From positions 1 to 64,000 of the forward strand of contig CAIVEI010000043.1 of NCBI GenBank assembly GCA_903904835.1: a stretch of 64,000 nt of DNA, given 5' to 3'. Position 1 is the first letter of the stretch. Each line of letters begins with the position of its first letter. The translations under genes were made by a program, and so were the position numbers. Origin of the DNA: an uncultured Schlesneria sp. GTDB taxonomy: Bacteria > Planctomycetota > Planctomycetia > Planctomycetales > Planctomycetaceae. Shown here piece by piece: positions 1-8,655 of the stretch. The notes under the pieces are model-generated. The model ran no database searches. It worked only from the letters and a program-made list of their open reading frames with translations, and was not told the origin of the DNA.

Positions 1-18
1 CCAATTCCATTGGAAACG

Positions 19-51
19 TTTGGTGGGCCTCGAAGACTCGACCGACCCTAC
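19..51. repeat. Intergenic repeat, partial copy (family with 54.9 and 55.1 kb)
   Basis: The segment shares a core reading TGGTGGGCCTCGAAGACTCG with 54932-54986 and nearly so with 55057-55111. It lies just downstream of lptE and is probably non-coding. Only the right part of the longer unit seen at 55 kb is present here. Confidence 0.6.
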
Positions 52-70
52 CTGGATCTCACACCCATCG

Positions 71-727
71 TTACCAGGGTGTTTCCATCAGGTTGACGAT
101 TTTTCGGGCCATGCCTTGCATCGCCTGGTCAAGCGCCGTTGCGAGCGATTGACCAAGCTCGGGGGCAAATTCGGCTTGAGCTGTCATCGGAATCGCGTCG
201 GGAGAAAGGGGCAACTCTTCTTGTGCAAGGATGTTACCTGTACGGATATCTTCCCACTTGACCTGCACCATCAGCGAGATCTGGAGTTCTCGAGGATCGT
301 CCTGGGCTGTTTCACCCAGCACATCTTTGCGAAAGGCGACGATCTTACCAGTCAGTTTCGTATCCGCTTCAAGGCCCTTCGCCAGTCGATACTGAGCACG
401 TTTGGTAATTTCTTTTTGAACGTATTCGGTCAGTTGAAACTCGATACCTCGCCGATTTGTTGTATTCTCAAAGATCGGCACGGCCACGGATTTGATGTCC
501 GTTCGAAAGTCGTTTCCCACAGTGTAACCGCACCCTGAGAGTGACGCGATCATGATCAGTAAACAGACGCGTCTGCCAATTGACAGGGGATCGATTGATC
601 GTTGGCCATTTTTACGAATGACCTTACCGTGTTGAATCAAGTCATTCTGTGAACCGACAGAGTTTCTGCAAACAGCGCCCTGACGTGCGCGGTTATCGCT
701 TTGCAGATTAAGTTTGTCGGTTTTCAT
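71..727 (-). CDS. lptE: LptE-family LPS-assembly lipoprotein
   Basis: This is a probable outer-membrane lipoprotein of the LptE family, which plugs the LptD barrel and helps deliver lipopolysaccharide to the cell surface. The protein (218 aa) has a hydrophobic stretch ending in a lipobox, LSGC, with the lipidated Cys at residue 66. It is followed by CGYTVG and the family's characteristic beginning KSVAVPIFENTTNRRGIEF, then a short alpha/beta domain. The roughly 50 residues before the signal core are unusually long, so translation may begin at an internal non-ATG codon such as the TTG at residue 30. The gene is last in an apparent operon recO - BamD-like - lptE, 18 nt after its neighbour. Planctomycete LptE proteins are divergent; the family call rests on the lipobox, the N-terminal motif and the context. 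Confidence 0.8.
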   Translation of the reverse strand: MKTDKLNLQSDNRARQGAVCRNSVGSQNDLIQHGKVIRKNGQRSIDPLSIGRRVCLLIMIASLSGCGYTVGNDFRTDIKSVAVPIFENTTNRRGIEFQLTEYVQKEITKRAQYRLAKGLEADTKLTGKIVAFRKDVLGETAQDDPRELQISLMVQVKWEDIRTGNILAQEELPLSPDAIPMTAQAEFAPELGQSLATALDQAMQGMARKIVNLMETPW

Positions 728-745
728 TTTTCGACTTTACAAACA

Positions 746-2305
746 TTACAGACGCGCACGGCCAGGAGCTTTGGAATTCAATTCTTTTGCTTCGGATTCA
801 GAGCCGGGTGGAAGTCGATCGGGACTTCCTTCGTCTCCATACCAACCACGTCGGCGTTTAGGAGGATTCACCGGTTCGTCTTTCGGCGTCGGTTCGGACT
901 TTTTCAACGACTCCTCTGGCTCGGCGTCATTGGACTCTTCGATTTGTTTTGGCTGCCTGTTGTCGTCTTTGGAATTCGTCTTTGGGCTGGCGTTGGATTT
1001 GTCGCGTGGAGTACCCACAAGCGGATTTTTTACTTTGAATTCATATGCAGGCAATTTTGGCGTAATTGCATCCAGGATCGACGTTTTCTTCGGATCGACA
1101 GGAGCCAGGAAGACTGCACCACTGGCGTATTGCGGTCCGAGTTCAACCAGCTTGGCATGGGCCTTCTTCGCGTATTGCGACTTGGGGTATTTGGCAATTG
1201 TCTGATGGCAATAGATTGCCGCAGCCCGTTTGTTTCCTTTTCTCAACCAGAAATTGACCTGGGAGTAGGTTTCCAGGGCTTTGGAGTCCTCGATATGTGC
1301 CAGTTCCTCTTGAAGGCGCCCTTTCTCCGGAATGCCGGGATACAGCCGCAACGTGGCTTCTTTCAGTTTTTGAGCCTCGTCAAGTGTCCGACTTTCGTAG
1401 TCTGGCCCCTGATAAGACATCAGCTTCACGTGCGAACCTAGCAAGAATGCGTTCTGTACGTGAGGGCTATTAGGAAACGTTTCCCGCAACATCTGAAAAT
1501 ATCGATCGGATTCAACATAGCTACCGATTCTCGCATAGTAACTGGCGACCAGCATCATGGAGTCATCGGCTAAAGGTCCGGTCGGATCATTCATCCAAAC
1601 TGCGGTTAATGCGGCAACACCGTTTCCGGGTGTGTCGAATAGCGGTTCTTTTTTGTTCGTGAAATTTGGCTGAAAGAGCGGCCTTGATTTCGGAAGTGCA
1701 GGGGGTTCTTCCGAAGGGAGTTTCTTTTCAGGATCGTCAAAGTTGACCTGGTGGATTTCGCCCAGTTTGACCACTTCGGGGAAATCGAGCCACAGTCGGC
1801 CAAGCTTGAACATTCTCTCGCTGACGACATTCAAATGCCGTGTCGAGGGGTACTCTTTAAGGAGGACGGCGTAAACATCATGTGCTCGCGAATAGTTGTC
1901 TTGTTGCCAGGCTGATTCAGCCTCCATGAACAATGCGTCTTCGCGTATTTCGCTCTTTTTGAACTGCTTCGCGACCTTCTTGAATGCCTTCTGCGCCTCG
2001 AGATATTTTTCGTCTTTGTAGAGGTCGGTTGCGGCAAGGTATTCATCAGTCCCTGGCAATGGCTTCAGCGACTTTCCTGACAACGAGTTATTAGCAACCC
2101 GGTCTTCTTCCTCTTTCTTTTTGAAGAAGTTCCTTAATGATCGTTCATTAGGGCCTTGAACCCGATCAATGCTGGGATAGTTATCCTTTAGCAACGCGGA
2201 CCGCTCAAGGGGTATTGAGCACCCGGCAACCGAATGCAACATCAACGCACCATAGACCAACGGTCCGTGCATCCATGCAATCTGGCGTATCGTTTTATTG
2301 CCCAT
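746..2305 (-). CDS. BamD-like TPR outer-membrane lipoprotein
   Basis: The product is a large (about 519 aa) lipoprotein with tetratricopeptide-type repeats resembling BamD/YfiO, which acts in outer-membrane protein assembly. A signal peptide ends in the lipobox SVAGC. Helical pairs such as YLEAQKAFKKVAKQF and YSRAHDVYAVLLKEYP, followed by a second TPR block around YVESDRYFQMLRETFPNS, match the TPR pattern of small residues and a terminal proline. The last 100 or so residues are rich in Lys, Glu, Pro and Asp and look disordered. This tail and the length are beyond normal BamD (about 245 aa), so the exact role is uncertain. I chose the Met at 2305 over the upstream one at 2326 because it sits directly before the positively charged start of the signal peptide. 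The gene is 15-36 nt downstream of recO. Confidence 0.7.
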   Translation of the reverse strand: MGNKTIRQIAWMHGPLVYGALMLHSVAGCSIPLERSALLKDNYPSIDRVQGPNERSLRNFFKKKEEEDRVANNSLSGKSLKPLPGTDEYLAATDLYKDEKYLEAQKAFKKVAKQFKKSEIREDALFMEAESAWQQDNYSRAHDVYAVLLKEYPSTRHLNVVSERMFKLGRLWLDFPEVVKLGEIHQVNFDDPEKKLPSEEPPALPKSRPLFQPNFTNKKEPLFDTPGNGVAALTAVWMNDPTGPLADDSMMLVASYYARIGSYVESDRYFQMLRETFPNSPHVQNAFLLGSHVKLMSYQGPDYESRTLDEAQKLKEATLRLYPGIPEKGRLQEELAHIEDSKALETYSQVNFWLRKGNKRAAAIYCHQTIAKYPKSQYAKKAHAKLVELGPQYASGAVFLAPVDPKKTSILDAITPKLPAYEFKVKNPLVGTPRDKSNASPKTNSKDDNRQPKQIEESNDAEPEESLKKSEPTPKDEPVNPPKRRRGWYGDEGSPDRLPPGSESEAKELNSKAPGRARL

Positions 2306-2341
2306 GGTCATCCATGACCGAGACAAAGCCGGTCGGCTTGG

Positions 2342-3088
2342 TTAGTGCTCTAGGTATTTCAACATTTTGGGGCGTTTGCCCATGACATTACAAATCGCAG
2401 CAGTCGTGACGTGTTTCACTTCTTTCAACTGACCTGGCGTCAGGTTCAGTCGCTTCCAGGCTTGTTCGCTCTCACTTGATAGCAACCGCAATGCAGCGGC
2501 TGTTCCGGCATGTATTGAAATTTGCGTGTAGTCTTCTCGCTGGCAATCGGGGCAGATCAGCCCCCCTTCAGTCACCCAAAATCCAAACGTTCGTCCTTCA
2601 GTGAGCTCAATGCCGCACGCGGCACAATTTTCAAAATCGGGTAGTTGTCCAAGTTCTCGCAATAAAACAAGTTCAAATCGAATCACGCCGAGCAGCTTGG
2701 TTTCCGAGGCTCCAAACATCGTCAGAGCTTCTTGCGCGGCCGTGTATAAAATCGGGTGCGGGTCGTAATCTTCAGTCAGTGATAAAAGTAGTTCGGCCAG
2801 ATAGTAGCCTGCATAAAGACATGTCAAATCCCGTTCTTGTGGATGGAACCGCGAAACGAGTTTTGCTTCTGTGAGTAGATCGAGTCCAGATGTGTGCTTG
2901 CGTAAGAACACTATCTGACAAGTCGAGAGAAGGTCAAGAGAGGATTCGAAAGGCCCTTTTAATCTTCGCCCACCTTTCGCCAACGCCGAAATCTTGCCAA
3001 ATTCGCGCGTAAAAACGACCACGATCCGGCTGGTTTCGCTGAAGTCGGTGACTCGCAGCATCAGACCTTCCGATTTTTCGGACGACAA
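2342..3088 (-). CDS. recO: DNA repair protein RecO
   Basis: RecO (248 aa, usual family length) mediates RecA loading onto SSB-coated single strands in the RecFOR recombination pathway. The N-terminal OB-fold begins with GLMLRVTDFSETSRIVVVFT, followed by AKGGRRLKGPF, both typical. A four-cysteine zinc site is visible at C155-x2-C158 and C179-x2-C182. The start is a TTG at 3088: a GGAG lies 7 nt upstream, whereas the next Met (residue 10) would cut into the OB fold. The gene leads the recO - BamD-like - lptE cluster. Confidence 0.9.
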   Translation of the reverse strand: MSSEKSEGLMLRVTDFSETSRIVVVFTREFGKISALAKGGRRLKGPFESSLDLLSTCQIVFLRKHTSGLDLLTEAKLVSRFHPQERDLTCLYAGYYLAELLLSLTEDYDPHPILYTAAQEALTMFGASETKLLGVIRFELVLLRELGQLPDFENCAACGIELTEGRTFGFWVTEGGLICPDCQREDYTQISIHAGTAAALRLLSSESEQAWKRLNLTPGQLKEVKHVTTAAICNVMGKRPKMLKYLEH

Positions 3089-3264
3089 GATGGGTCTCCA
3101 GTTCTAGTCCGTTGTCCACTCGAAATACTCGGGTGCCATTGGATGGTCGTCTTCGGTCACCCAGTGCTCTTCGATTGCCTCGAAAACAGGGAAGACACTG
3201 CTCGGAGAAGACTCCGATGCAGTGGCACACAACCCAAACCTTTATCCTTAAAGACACACGAGCC

Positions 3265-4410
3265 TCATTCACCCTCTGAGGTTGCCTGACCATTTAATTG
3301 CTTCCTGGCGTCTGTCGCGGGAATGCCGACGACTGGCAAGGGATCGCGTGCCGGACGGGCGTCATCGTCCAGTGCCAATCGCTCAAGTGGCATCCGATCA
3401 ACCTCCTGACGCAACAACAGGTAAATCACCGTTGCGGCGGACCAGAAAAAACTGATGCCGACTCCTGACAAAACGATGTGAGAAAGTTGTGTCAGGGGGA
3501 ACAAAAGTGAACTTTGGGCCAGTTCTGCTCCACGACCGAATCCCGAGCATGACATTGCACACATGATGGCGGTTTCGATGAACAGATTCGCCACCGACAT
3601 CAGAATGCTCCCGACAAACAGGCTGATCAGCCCAAACCCAAAAGCGTGCCATGGGCGACCTGTCAGACAACTGTAGGCTCGACTTAACGCTCCAAAACTG
3701 TCGCAATCATCCGTTGCTACGGCGGCAACCATAAGCGGCCAGCCGATGGTGGACACCAGCAGCAAAAATGCGATTGCGAATCCAAGGATCATGACAACGG
3801 GCGAAGCGATCGTCAGCCACAGCAATCCCAAAAATGGCAATTTCCCGACGAACCCGATTCCAGCAATCAGCAGTCCGATGATCAGAGCCGTAAAGAGTGG
3901 AATCAGGGGAGCACTGGCGGATGCTCGAAACCGTACAAGACCATATTGAATGGCACTGTGAACGCTCGATTCGTCGTTGCCAACAAACAACGTTGCCGAA
4001 CGTCGGCAAAGTATCGTTCCGGCCAGCGACCAGATTCCCAATGCCAGCAGAATCTGGACCAGTTGGGCGAATCGTTCATTCCCACCCTCGGTTGAACCCA
4101 GCATCAAAGATGCGGGATACACCAGGGAAGTCCAGGGAAGCAGGAATGTCTCGTACGTACAGAATTCGGCTTTGGCAACGGAATTGATTGGTTGTAACCA
4201 GCGTTCCAGGGTATTGCTGAGCGAATTAGCCGACTGTGTGATCGGTCTTTGATAACCGACAAGCCACGAGGAAACGGAGATCATGACAGAAGCGATCGCA
4301 GCGATCGCCACCGATGCGGGCGAAAGTGCGATGGCCGCTGTGTCAAACAAACGAAGGACAGGGAACTGACGTCTCAATGAGGATCGATCTGACGAAGTCG
4401 CATCTGGCAT
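3265..4410 (-). CDS. Polytopic membrane protein of unknown function
   Basis: I do not recognise this 381-aa protein with certainty. It has about six hydrophobic segments, including FTALIIGLLIAGIGFVGKLP and a long one starting around IASPVVMILGFAIAFLLLVS, and a conserved-looking stretch with DDCDSFGALSRAYSCLTGRP between membrane segments. That layout is reminiscent of planctomycete inner-membrane proteins with a Yip1/DUF4013-like core, but this is only an impression. An AAGGG sequence precedes the ATG at 4410. It is separated from recO by 176 nt and from the nucleoside-hydrolase-like gene by 15 nt, so it may be cotranscribed with the latter. Confidence 0.6.
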   Translation of the reverse strand: MPDATSSDRSSLRRQFPVLRLFDTAAIALSPASVAIAAIASVMISVSSWLVGYQRPITQSANSLSNTLERWLQPINSVAKAEFCTYETFLLPWTSLVYPASLMLGSTEGGNERFAQLVQILLALGIWSLAGTILCRRSATLFVGNDESSVHSAIQYGLVRFRASASAPLIPLFTALIIGLLIAGIGFVGKLPFLGLLWLTIASPVVMILGFAIAFLLLVSTIGWPLMVAAVATDDCDSFGALSRAYSCLTGRPWHAFGFGLISLFVGSILMSVANLFIETAIMCAMSCSGFGRGAELAQSSLLFPLTQLSHIVLSGVGISFFWSAATVIYLLLRQEVDRMPLERLALDDDARPARDPLPVVGIPATDARKQLNGQATSEGE

Positions 4411-4425
4411 TCACAATCCCTTTTG

Positions 4426-5394
4426 TCACTCGGCTTTGCGAAGCATTTGAGTGAAATAATCAAGTACACCCTGTGTGTCGACTTCCAGCAACGCATCAAC
4501 GTTATTGTGCCAGGCGGGTCGTTGTCGACGGTCAAAAACCGTCATTCCACGCGTCAACAGACCTTCCGTTTCCACGTCGATTGATAACGTTGTCCGTTTG
4601 AACAATCGGGGTTGCGAGATAGCGGCGAGCGCCGTGACTTCGGCCAGCCAGATCCCTTCCACGCCAAGATGCTGCCGATGTGCCCGTAATGAAAACGGGA
4701 GCAGGTGTCTCAGCAATCCTCCGTAGCGAGTCGATTCGGACAGCCCCAACCGGTCGAGTTGATCGAATGTCAACATCGCTCGATGACTGACATCACGAGG
4801 AACAACCGATTTCATGGTCGGTGATTTCAGCACGACTCGCGCCGCTTCGGGGTGATGGAACACGTTGAATTCCGCAACGGCCGTGACGTCTCCCTCGCTC
4901 GCAACCGTTCCAGCGAGGCAGACAAGACTACGAAGGCCACCCAGAAATCCAGCGTCCCGATCGGCAGCCAATGCTACGTTGCTGAGAGGTCCAAGTGTTA
5001 ATAACGTGATTTCGTCGGGGAATTCGCGTACCAATTCCGTCATCAGTTTTGCGGCATCACGCGGATGATGCAGATCAGCTACAGCGACAGGCCACTCACC
5101 AAGTCCTTCCTGTCCGTGCAGCAATCGTTGTTGAACCATCCATTCAGAGGACGAAACAAAAGACTCGAACGCTGCCATTCGTTGCGACGCTTCAGGCTGT
5201 CCGATTCGGGGCCATTTGGGTGGATCAAGTGCCTCGAGCAATGCCTGCAGATTTCGTCCTGCCTGAACTGAAGAAACCGCACCGCCTACAGCGGTCAGTG
5301 CGATGACATCCAAGTCAGGATCAGCCAGCGCCATCGCGATCGCCAAGGCATCGCCGATACCGGGGTCCGCATCAATGATCAGTTTCTGTGGCAT
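4426..5394 (-). CDS. Inosine-uridine nucleoside hydrolase family protein
   Basis: Members of this family hydrolyse the N-glycosidic bond of ribonucleosides using an Asp-bound calcium ion. The protein (322 aa from the Met at 5394) opens with IIDADPGIGDALAIAMALAD, the family signature, and contains TLGPLSNVALA and EFNVFHHPEAARVVL, also typical. The signature is altered: the canonical D-x-D-P-G-x-D-D reads D8-A-D10-P-G-I-G14-D15, so the ribose-contacting Asp14 is Gly. The C-terminal metal/ribose Asp region reads LAEVTALAA where HDxLA is usual. Catalysis on ordinary ribonucleosides is therefore doubtful; a changed substrate is possible. I chose 5394 because the 17 residues before it do not resemble the family. 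Confidence 0.82.
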   Translation of the reverse strand: MPQKLIIDADPGIGDALAIAMALADPDLDVIALTAVGGAVSSVQAGRNLQALLEALDPPKWPRIGQPEASQRMAAFESFVSSSEWMVQQRLLHGQEGLGEWPVAVADLHHPRDAAKLMTELVREFPDEITLLTLGPLSNVALAADRDAGFLGGLRSLVCLAGTVASEGDVTAVAEFNVFHHPEAARVVLKSPTMKSVVPRDVSHRAMLTFDQLDRLGLSESTRYGGLLRHLLPFSLRAHRQHLGVEGIWLAEVTALAAISQPRLFKRTTLSIDVETEGLLTRGMTVFDRRQRPAWHNNVDALLEVDTQGVLDYFTQMLRKAE

Positions 5395-5475
5395 AAAAGA
5401 TTTCTCAAGCCGTTTTGCACATCCCGCTAGATCGTAGGCCGTCACGGCAAAGCGTTCAATCCCTTTGTGCGTGGT

Positions 5476-6960
5476 TCATCGAGAACCCAGATATTGAACA
5501 CGTAACAGAACGCACAGGTGGCACGCAACACAGATGCCAATCAATAACGTGTCAAACATGGCTGTGAAAATTATGCTCGTTGGCCCCCCAAGACGAATAA
5601 TCGATGCGATTAAACAAATGATGAAAAACACGCCAAAAGCCATTCCGATTCCTAGCGCGACTGCTCCCCAGCGAACGTAAAGTGCCGCGGCAGCCGCAAA
5701 ATGCGGGATTAACGCAAACAAAAGTAGCCATAGCCAACCGTCATCAACATTGCGGACAAAATTCCAGAGTTCGGCACGCCCGGCGGCGGTGCAGAGAGCG
5801 AAAAAGAGCTTGATGATCGGACCGGGAAGCCAGCCCAGCAAAGCACCTAAAAACTTGTAGTAGACCATGATATTTGATGAATGAGGCAACATCATTAATG
5901 ACGTCAGTGTTTGGCCTCGAATCTCGTCATGCAGCGAACGAGACAGTACCAGTGCCGCATCAACGGCGATAAAAAACGACATCCAAAACAGGCAGCCGTC
6001 AACGTATTCGTCTTGCTGGGGAAATTCTTGTACAAACTCGTAGGCCAACACAATCAATGACATGCCACCATAAATTGCGATCCGAATCAGAATCATCCCG
6101 ATTCCACCCGAAACGAAATAGAAATCTTTCCAGATGAACGGATTTATCTGGGGTCGACCAGCATGGAAACGAAAGAACGCGCGACGTTCGGACACCATTC
6201 CACGTGAGGCGGCTTCCGTCGACGGGCTTCGAGCGGTCACACCGAAAAGCAACAGCGAAAGTCCCGCGAAGATCATCCCGGCGGTCGCGTTACTGATGAC
6301 TTGGATACTTAAAGGGGATTGATTGAATCCGGTTGACAGGATGTCGGAAAGTTGAAGAAGAATGCTCATGCTTCCGAGCGAAAGCTCGTTAAAAATCTCT
6401 TTGGCCACGTATGGCACAACAAAATACAGCGCCAACCCGATGACTACCCATCCTGACGCTTTTCTGCTGCTTGGCGCCAGAGTTGAACAGAACAATCCAA
6501 GCCCGGCGAGAAAGACCATATAAGCTAACAACGCGACAGAGACTGCCGAGATTTGCAGGCTGGAGACGCCCCCCATCGTGACGGCCAATTGCATCAGCGG
6601 GTATTGCACGGCAATCAGCAACAGGGCTTGTATCAATCGACCGCCCGATTTTCCCAGCAAAATCCCCAGCGGACTGATCCCTGCCATCAACATCAACCCA
6701 AGTGTGTCTTCTTCTTTTTCTTCCGTGATCGGGGTTGAAAAGAGTCCGAATCCCATGAGTGTCATGAAAAGGACATCAAGGTATGCAATCCCTTCGAAGA
6801 ACCGCAGACCAGGTGCTCCGAATTGGTCTAAAGTGACCAAGGTCATGTACAGCGCAAAATAGATAGCAACAATCAAGCCCAGTCGAGTTAAATGCGTCGG
6901 CCAGGATCGGGCATCAATTCTGAGCGATCGTTCCAGCAGCGCAAAAACTCCGTTTAACAT
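5476..6960 (-). CDS. ABC-2-type transporter permease
   Basis: This 494-aa protein has roughly ten to twelve hydrophobic segments arranged as in ABC-2 permeases. Features include an N-terminal segment with IAYLDVLFMTLMGFGLFSTP followed by ITEEKEEDTLGLMLM, a stretch characteristic of ABC-2 subunits of the gliding/Nos type. The duplicated appearance (the second half begins near PFIWKDFYFVSGG) suggests two fused permease repeats. No ATP-binding subunit lies next to it in the window; it would have to be supplied from elsewhere. It lies 33 nt downstream of the secretin-N-like gene and 81 nt upstream of the nucleoside-hydrolase-like gene. Substrate unknown. Confidence 0.72.
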   Translation of the reverse strand: MLNGVFALLERSLRIDARSWPTHLTRLGLIVAIYFALYMTLVTLDQFGAPGLRFFEGIAYLDVLFMTLMGFGLFSTPITEEKEEDTLGLMLMAGISPLGILLGKSGGRLIQALLLIAVQYPLMQLAVTMGGVSSLQISAVSVALLAYMVFLAGLGLFCSTLAPSSRKASGWVVIGLALYFVVPYVAKEIFNELSLGSMSILLQLSDILSTGFNQSPLSIQVISNATAGMIFAGLSLLLFGVTARSPSTEAASRGMVSERRAFFRFHAGRPQINPFIWKDFYFVSGGIGMILIRIAIYGGMSLIVLAYEFVQEFPQQDEYVDGCLFWMSFFIAVDAALVLSRSLHDEIRGQTLTSLMMLPHSSNIMVYYKFLGALLGWLPGPIIKLFFALCTAAGRAELWNFVRNVDDGWLWLLLFALIPHFAAAAALYVRWGAVALGIGMAFGVFFIICLIASIIRLGGPTSIIFTAMFDTLLIGICVACHLCVLLRVQYLGSR

Positions 6961-6993
6961 TCAACGATTCCGTTCGATTGAAATAGTTAATGC

Positions 6994-8592
6994 TCACTCG
7001 GCGGATTTGGGAATCAGCCTTCGACCGAAAGATCCTGACGTGCGATCTGTTTTTTTGTAAGTGTCAGCAGATGCTTCGGGATCAACCGCCTTGCTGCTGA
7101 TCAGCGTCTGGATCAGCTTACCAATTTGCTGGTGTGCAGCACGAGTCTGGTTGATCACCAGAACGGCTTGTTCACCCTTGTTGCCCTTGGCGTCTGGCGG
7201 TAACGGTTCGGCTCTAATTTTGAGAATCGTTCCTACGGCATCTGGTCGATCTTCTGACTTCCATGTCTCTGTCATAATTAGATCCGGCAACTCTCTTTCC
7301 ACATCCATAGCCATGTCATAAGACAACCGGTAATAGCCTGTGATGACTTGATCGGGATTGGGACTGGGGGTAACCCGAAGTTTTGAAGTCTTCAATGCCG
7401 TACGGTAGTTTTCCAAGAGTTGCAGTACCTCGTCCAGGGCTGTTTCCGTGTGCCTGACAACAAGAATGTCATGCCGGGGCATATCAATGATGCCGCCTCG
7501 CTCGTCATTTGGTCGCCATTTCGCGCGTGTCTGGCTCAGGATTGCCTCTTTCAATGCGATTGCCTCGTCGCGATCGGCGGACAGATCACGAACGTCGTAG
7601 ACTGCGGTCTTTTGAAATTCACCAGCCGCATCGCTGTTTGTAATCCACAGAACGTCGTCACGCAGATACCAGCTCAGGCCCATGTTCGAGAGTAAGCTTC
7701 GCAGGACCGCATGCAGTTTCTGATCAGCCAGCTTCAACGTGACCGGTGTTCTTTCCCGAACGGCACCTTTGGCGAGAGCGACTCGATCAAGTCGAATGCT
7801 GATCTGTGACAATCGAGAGAGATCCTGGGCAGCGACGACGAGTGGCGTCTCATGAAAATCGACGTCGATCTTCTGTTCCAGTGCCGCTCGCAGCCCATCG
7901 TGTCGTGGTGTATCGAGCGTAAACGTGCGTCGTGCAGGCTTGCGAATCGCCACAAGTAACCCCGCAATTTCCCGATGGACGTCGTCTGTCTGACGAATGA
8001 AGACAACGTCACCGAGCAGAACGGCGGTTCCAAATTCATCGCCTCCATGCACCGTCTTCCAACGCCCGCCGCTGCAGCGTTTGATCGCGGTGAGCAAGTC
8101 CTGCGGTGTATACCCCAGGTCGAAAAGATCTCCGAGATTATACGCAACCGAACTATCATGCTTCAGATATTCTTCGCGAGACGTGATGATCAAGGAATTG
8201 TCATGCTCGTACCATGCCAGTCCGAGTTGCTCTAATCGACTCAGTAATAAGTAGAGCGGTGCATCGTTCAGTTCTTCAGTGACAGGCTCGGTATCCAGCA
8301 GTTTGACATTGGACAAGGCTTTGTAATCGACAAGGACGTTGATCTTCTGATCTTGCTGAAGCCAGGTAATGACTTTCTTCAGCGGGTCACCGTTAAATTT
8401 GACTGTCACTTTTGCCGCTAGCTGAGGTGTGACGAGTGTCGCAGGGTCAACCGTTTTTGGTTCGTTCGGGATCTTGATCGGTCCCGTAACAGCCGGTTCT
8501 TTGTCACGTTGGATCGGTGCGACAACCGGTTGCCCGAACAGAATCGGAGTCTGACTCAGAGTGAGTACTGCCAGTATTAAGGTGATTTTCAC
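6994..8592 (-). CDS. Exported protein with secretin-N/STN-like modules, no barrel (paralogue 2)
   Basis: The 532-aa product has a signal peptide (KITLILAVLTLSQTPILFG) followed by two STN-like modules. The first contains VTVKFNGDPLKKVITWL and INVLVDYKAL; the second contains IDVDFHETPLVVAAQDLS and ISIRLDRVAL. Each module is followed by a segment ending in W-x5-L-x-IT and by an N1/N3-like beta-alpha fold with VLVVRHT or AVLVINQT. Such modules form the periplasmic vestibule of secretins, yet no outer-membrane beta-barrel region follows. The start is probably the GTG at 8592: AGGGAT lies 9 nt upstream and it begins the signal peptide exactly. The upstream in-frame ATG at 8652 adds 20 residues unlike a leader. 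The gene follows its paralogue closely; function unknown. Confidence 0.65.
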   Translation of the reverse strand: MKITLILAVLTLSQTPILFGQPVVAPIQRDKEPAVTGPIKIPNEPKTVDPATLVTPQLAAKVTVKFNGDPLKKVITWLQQDQKINVLVDYKALSNVKLLDTEPVTEELNDAPLYLLLSRLEQLGLAWYEHDNSLIITSREEYLKHDSSVAYNLGDLFDLGYTPQDLLTAIKRCSGGRWKTVHGGDEFGTAVLLGDVVFIRQTDDVHREIAGLLVAIRKPARRTFTLDTPRHDGLRAALEQKIDVDFHETPLVVAAQDLSRLSQISIRLDRVALAKGAVRERTPVTLKLADQKLHAVLRSLLSNMGLSWYLRDDVLWITNSDAAGEFQKTAVYDVRDLSADRDEAIALKEAILSQTRAKWRPNDERGGIIDMPRHDILVVRHTETALDEVLQLLENYRTALKTSKLRVTPSPNPDQVITGYYRLSYDMAMDVERELPDLIMTETWKSEDRPDAVGTILKIRAEPLPPDAKGNKGEQAVLVINQTRAAHQQIGKLIQTLISSKAVDPEASADTYKKTDRTSGSFGRRLIPKSAE

Positions 8593-8655
8593 GGTGTTCA
8601 ATCCCTGTTGAAAGAGGGTTAATTGACTGCAAGTCGCGATGCAAAACGACATTTA

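Noticed and set aside
20-538. 172-codon plus-strand frame over lptE
   Set aside because: It is the antisense shadow of lptE and runs through an intergenic repeat; no protein-like features.
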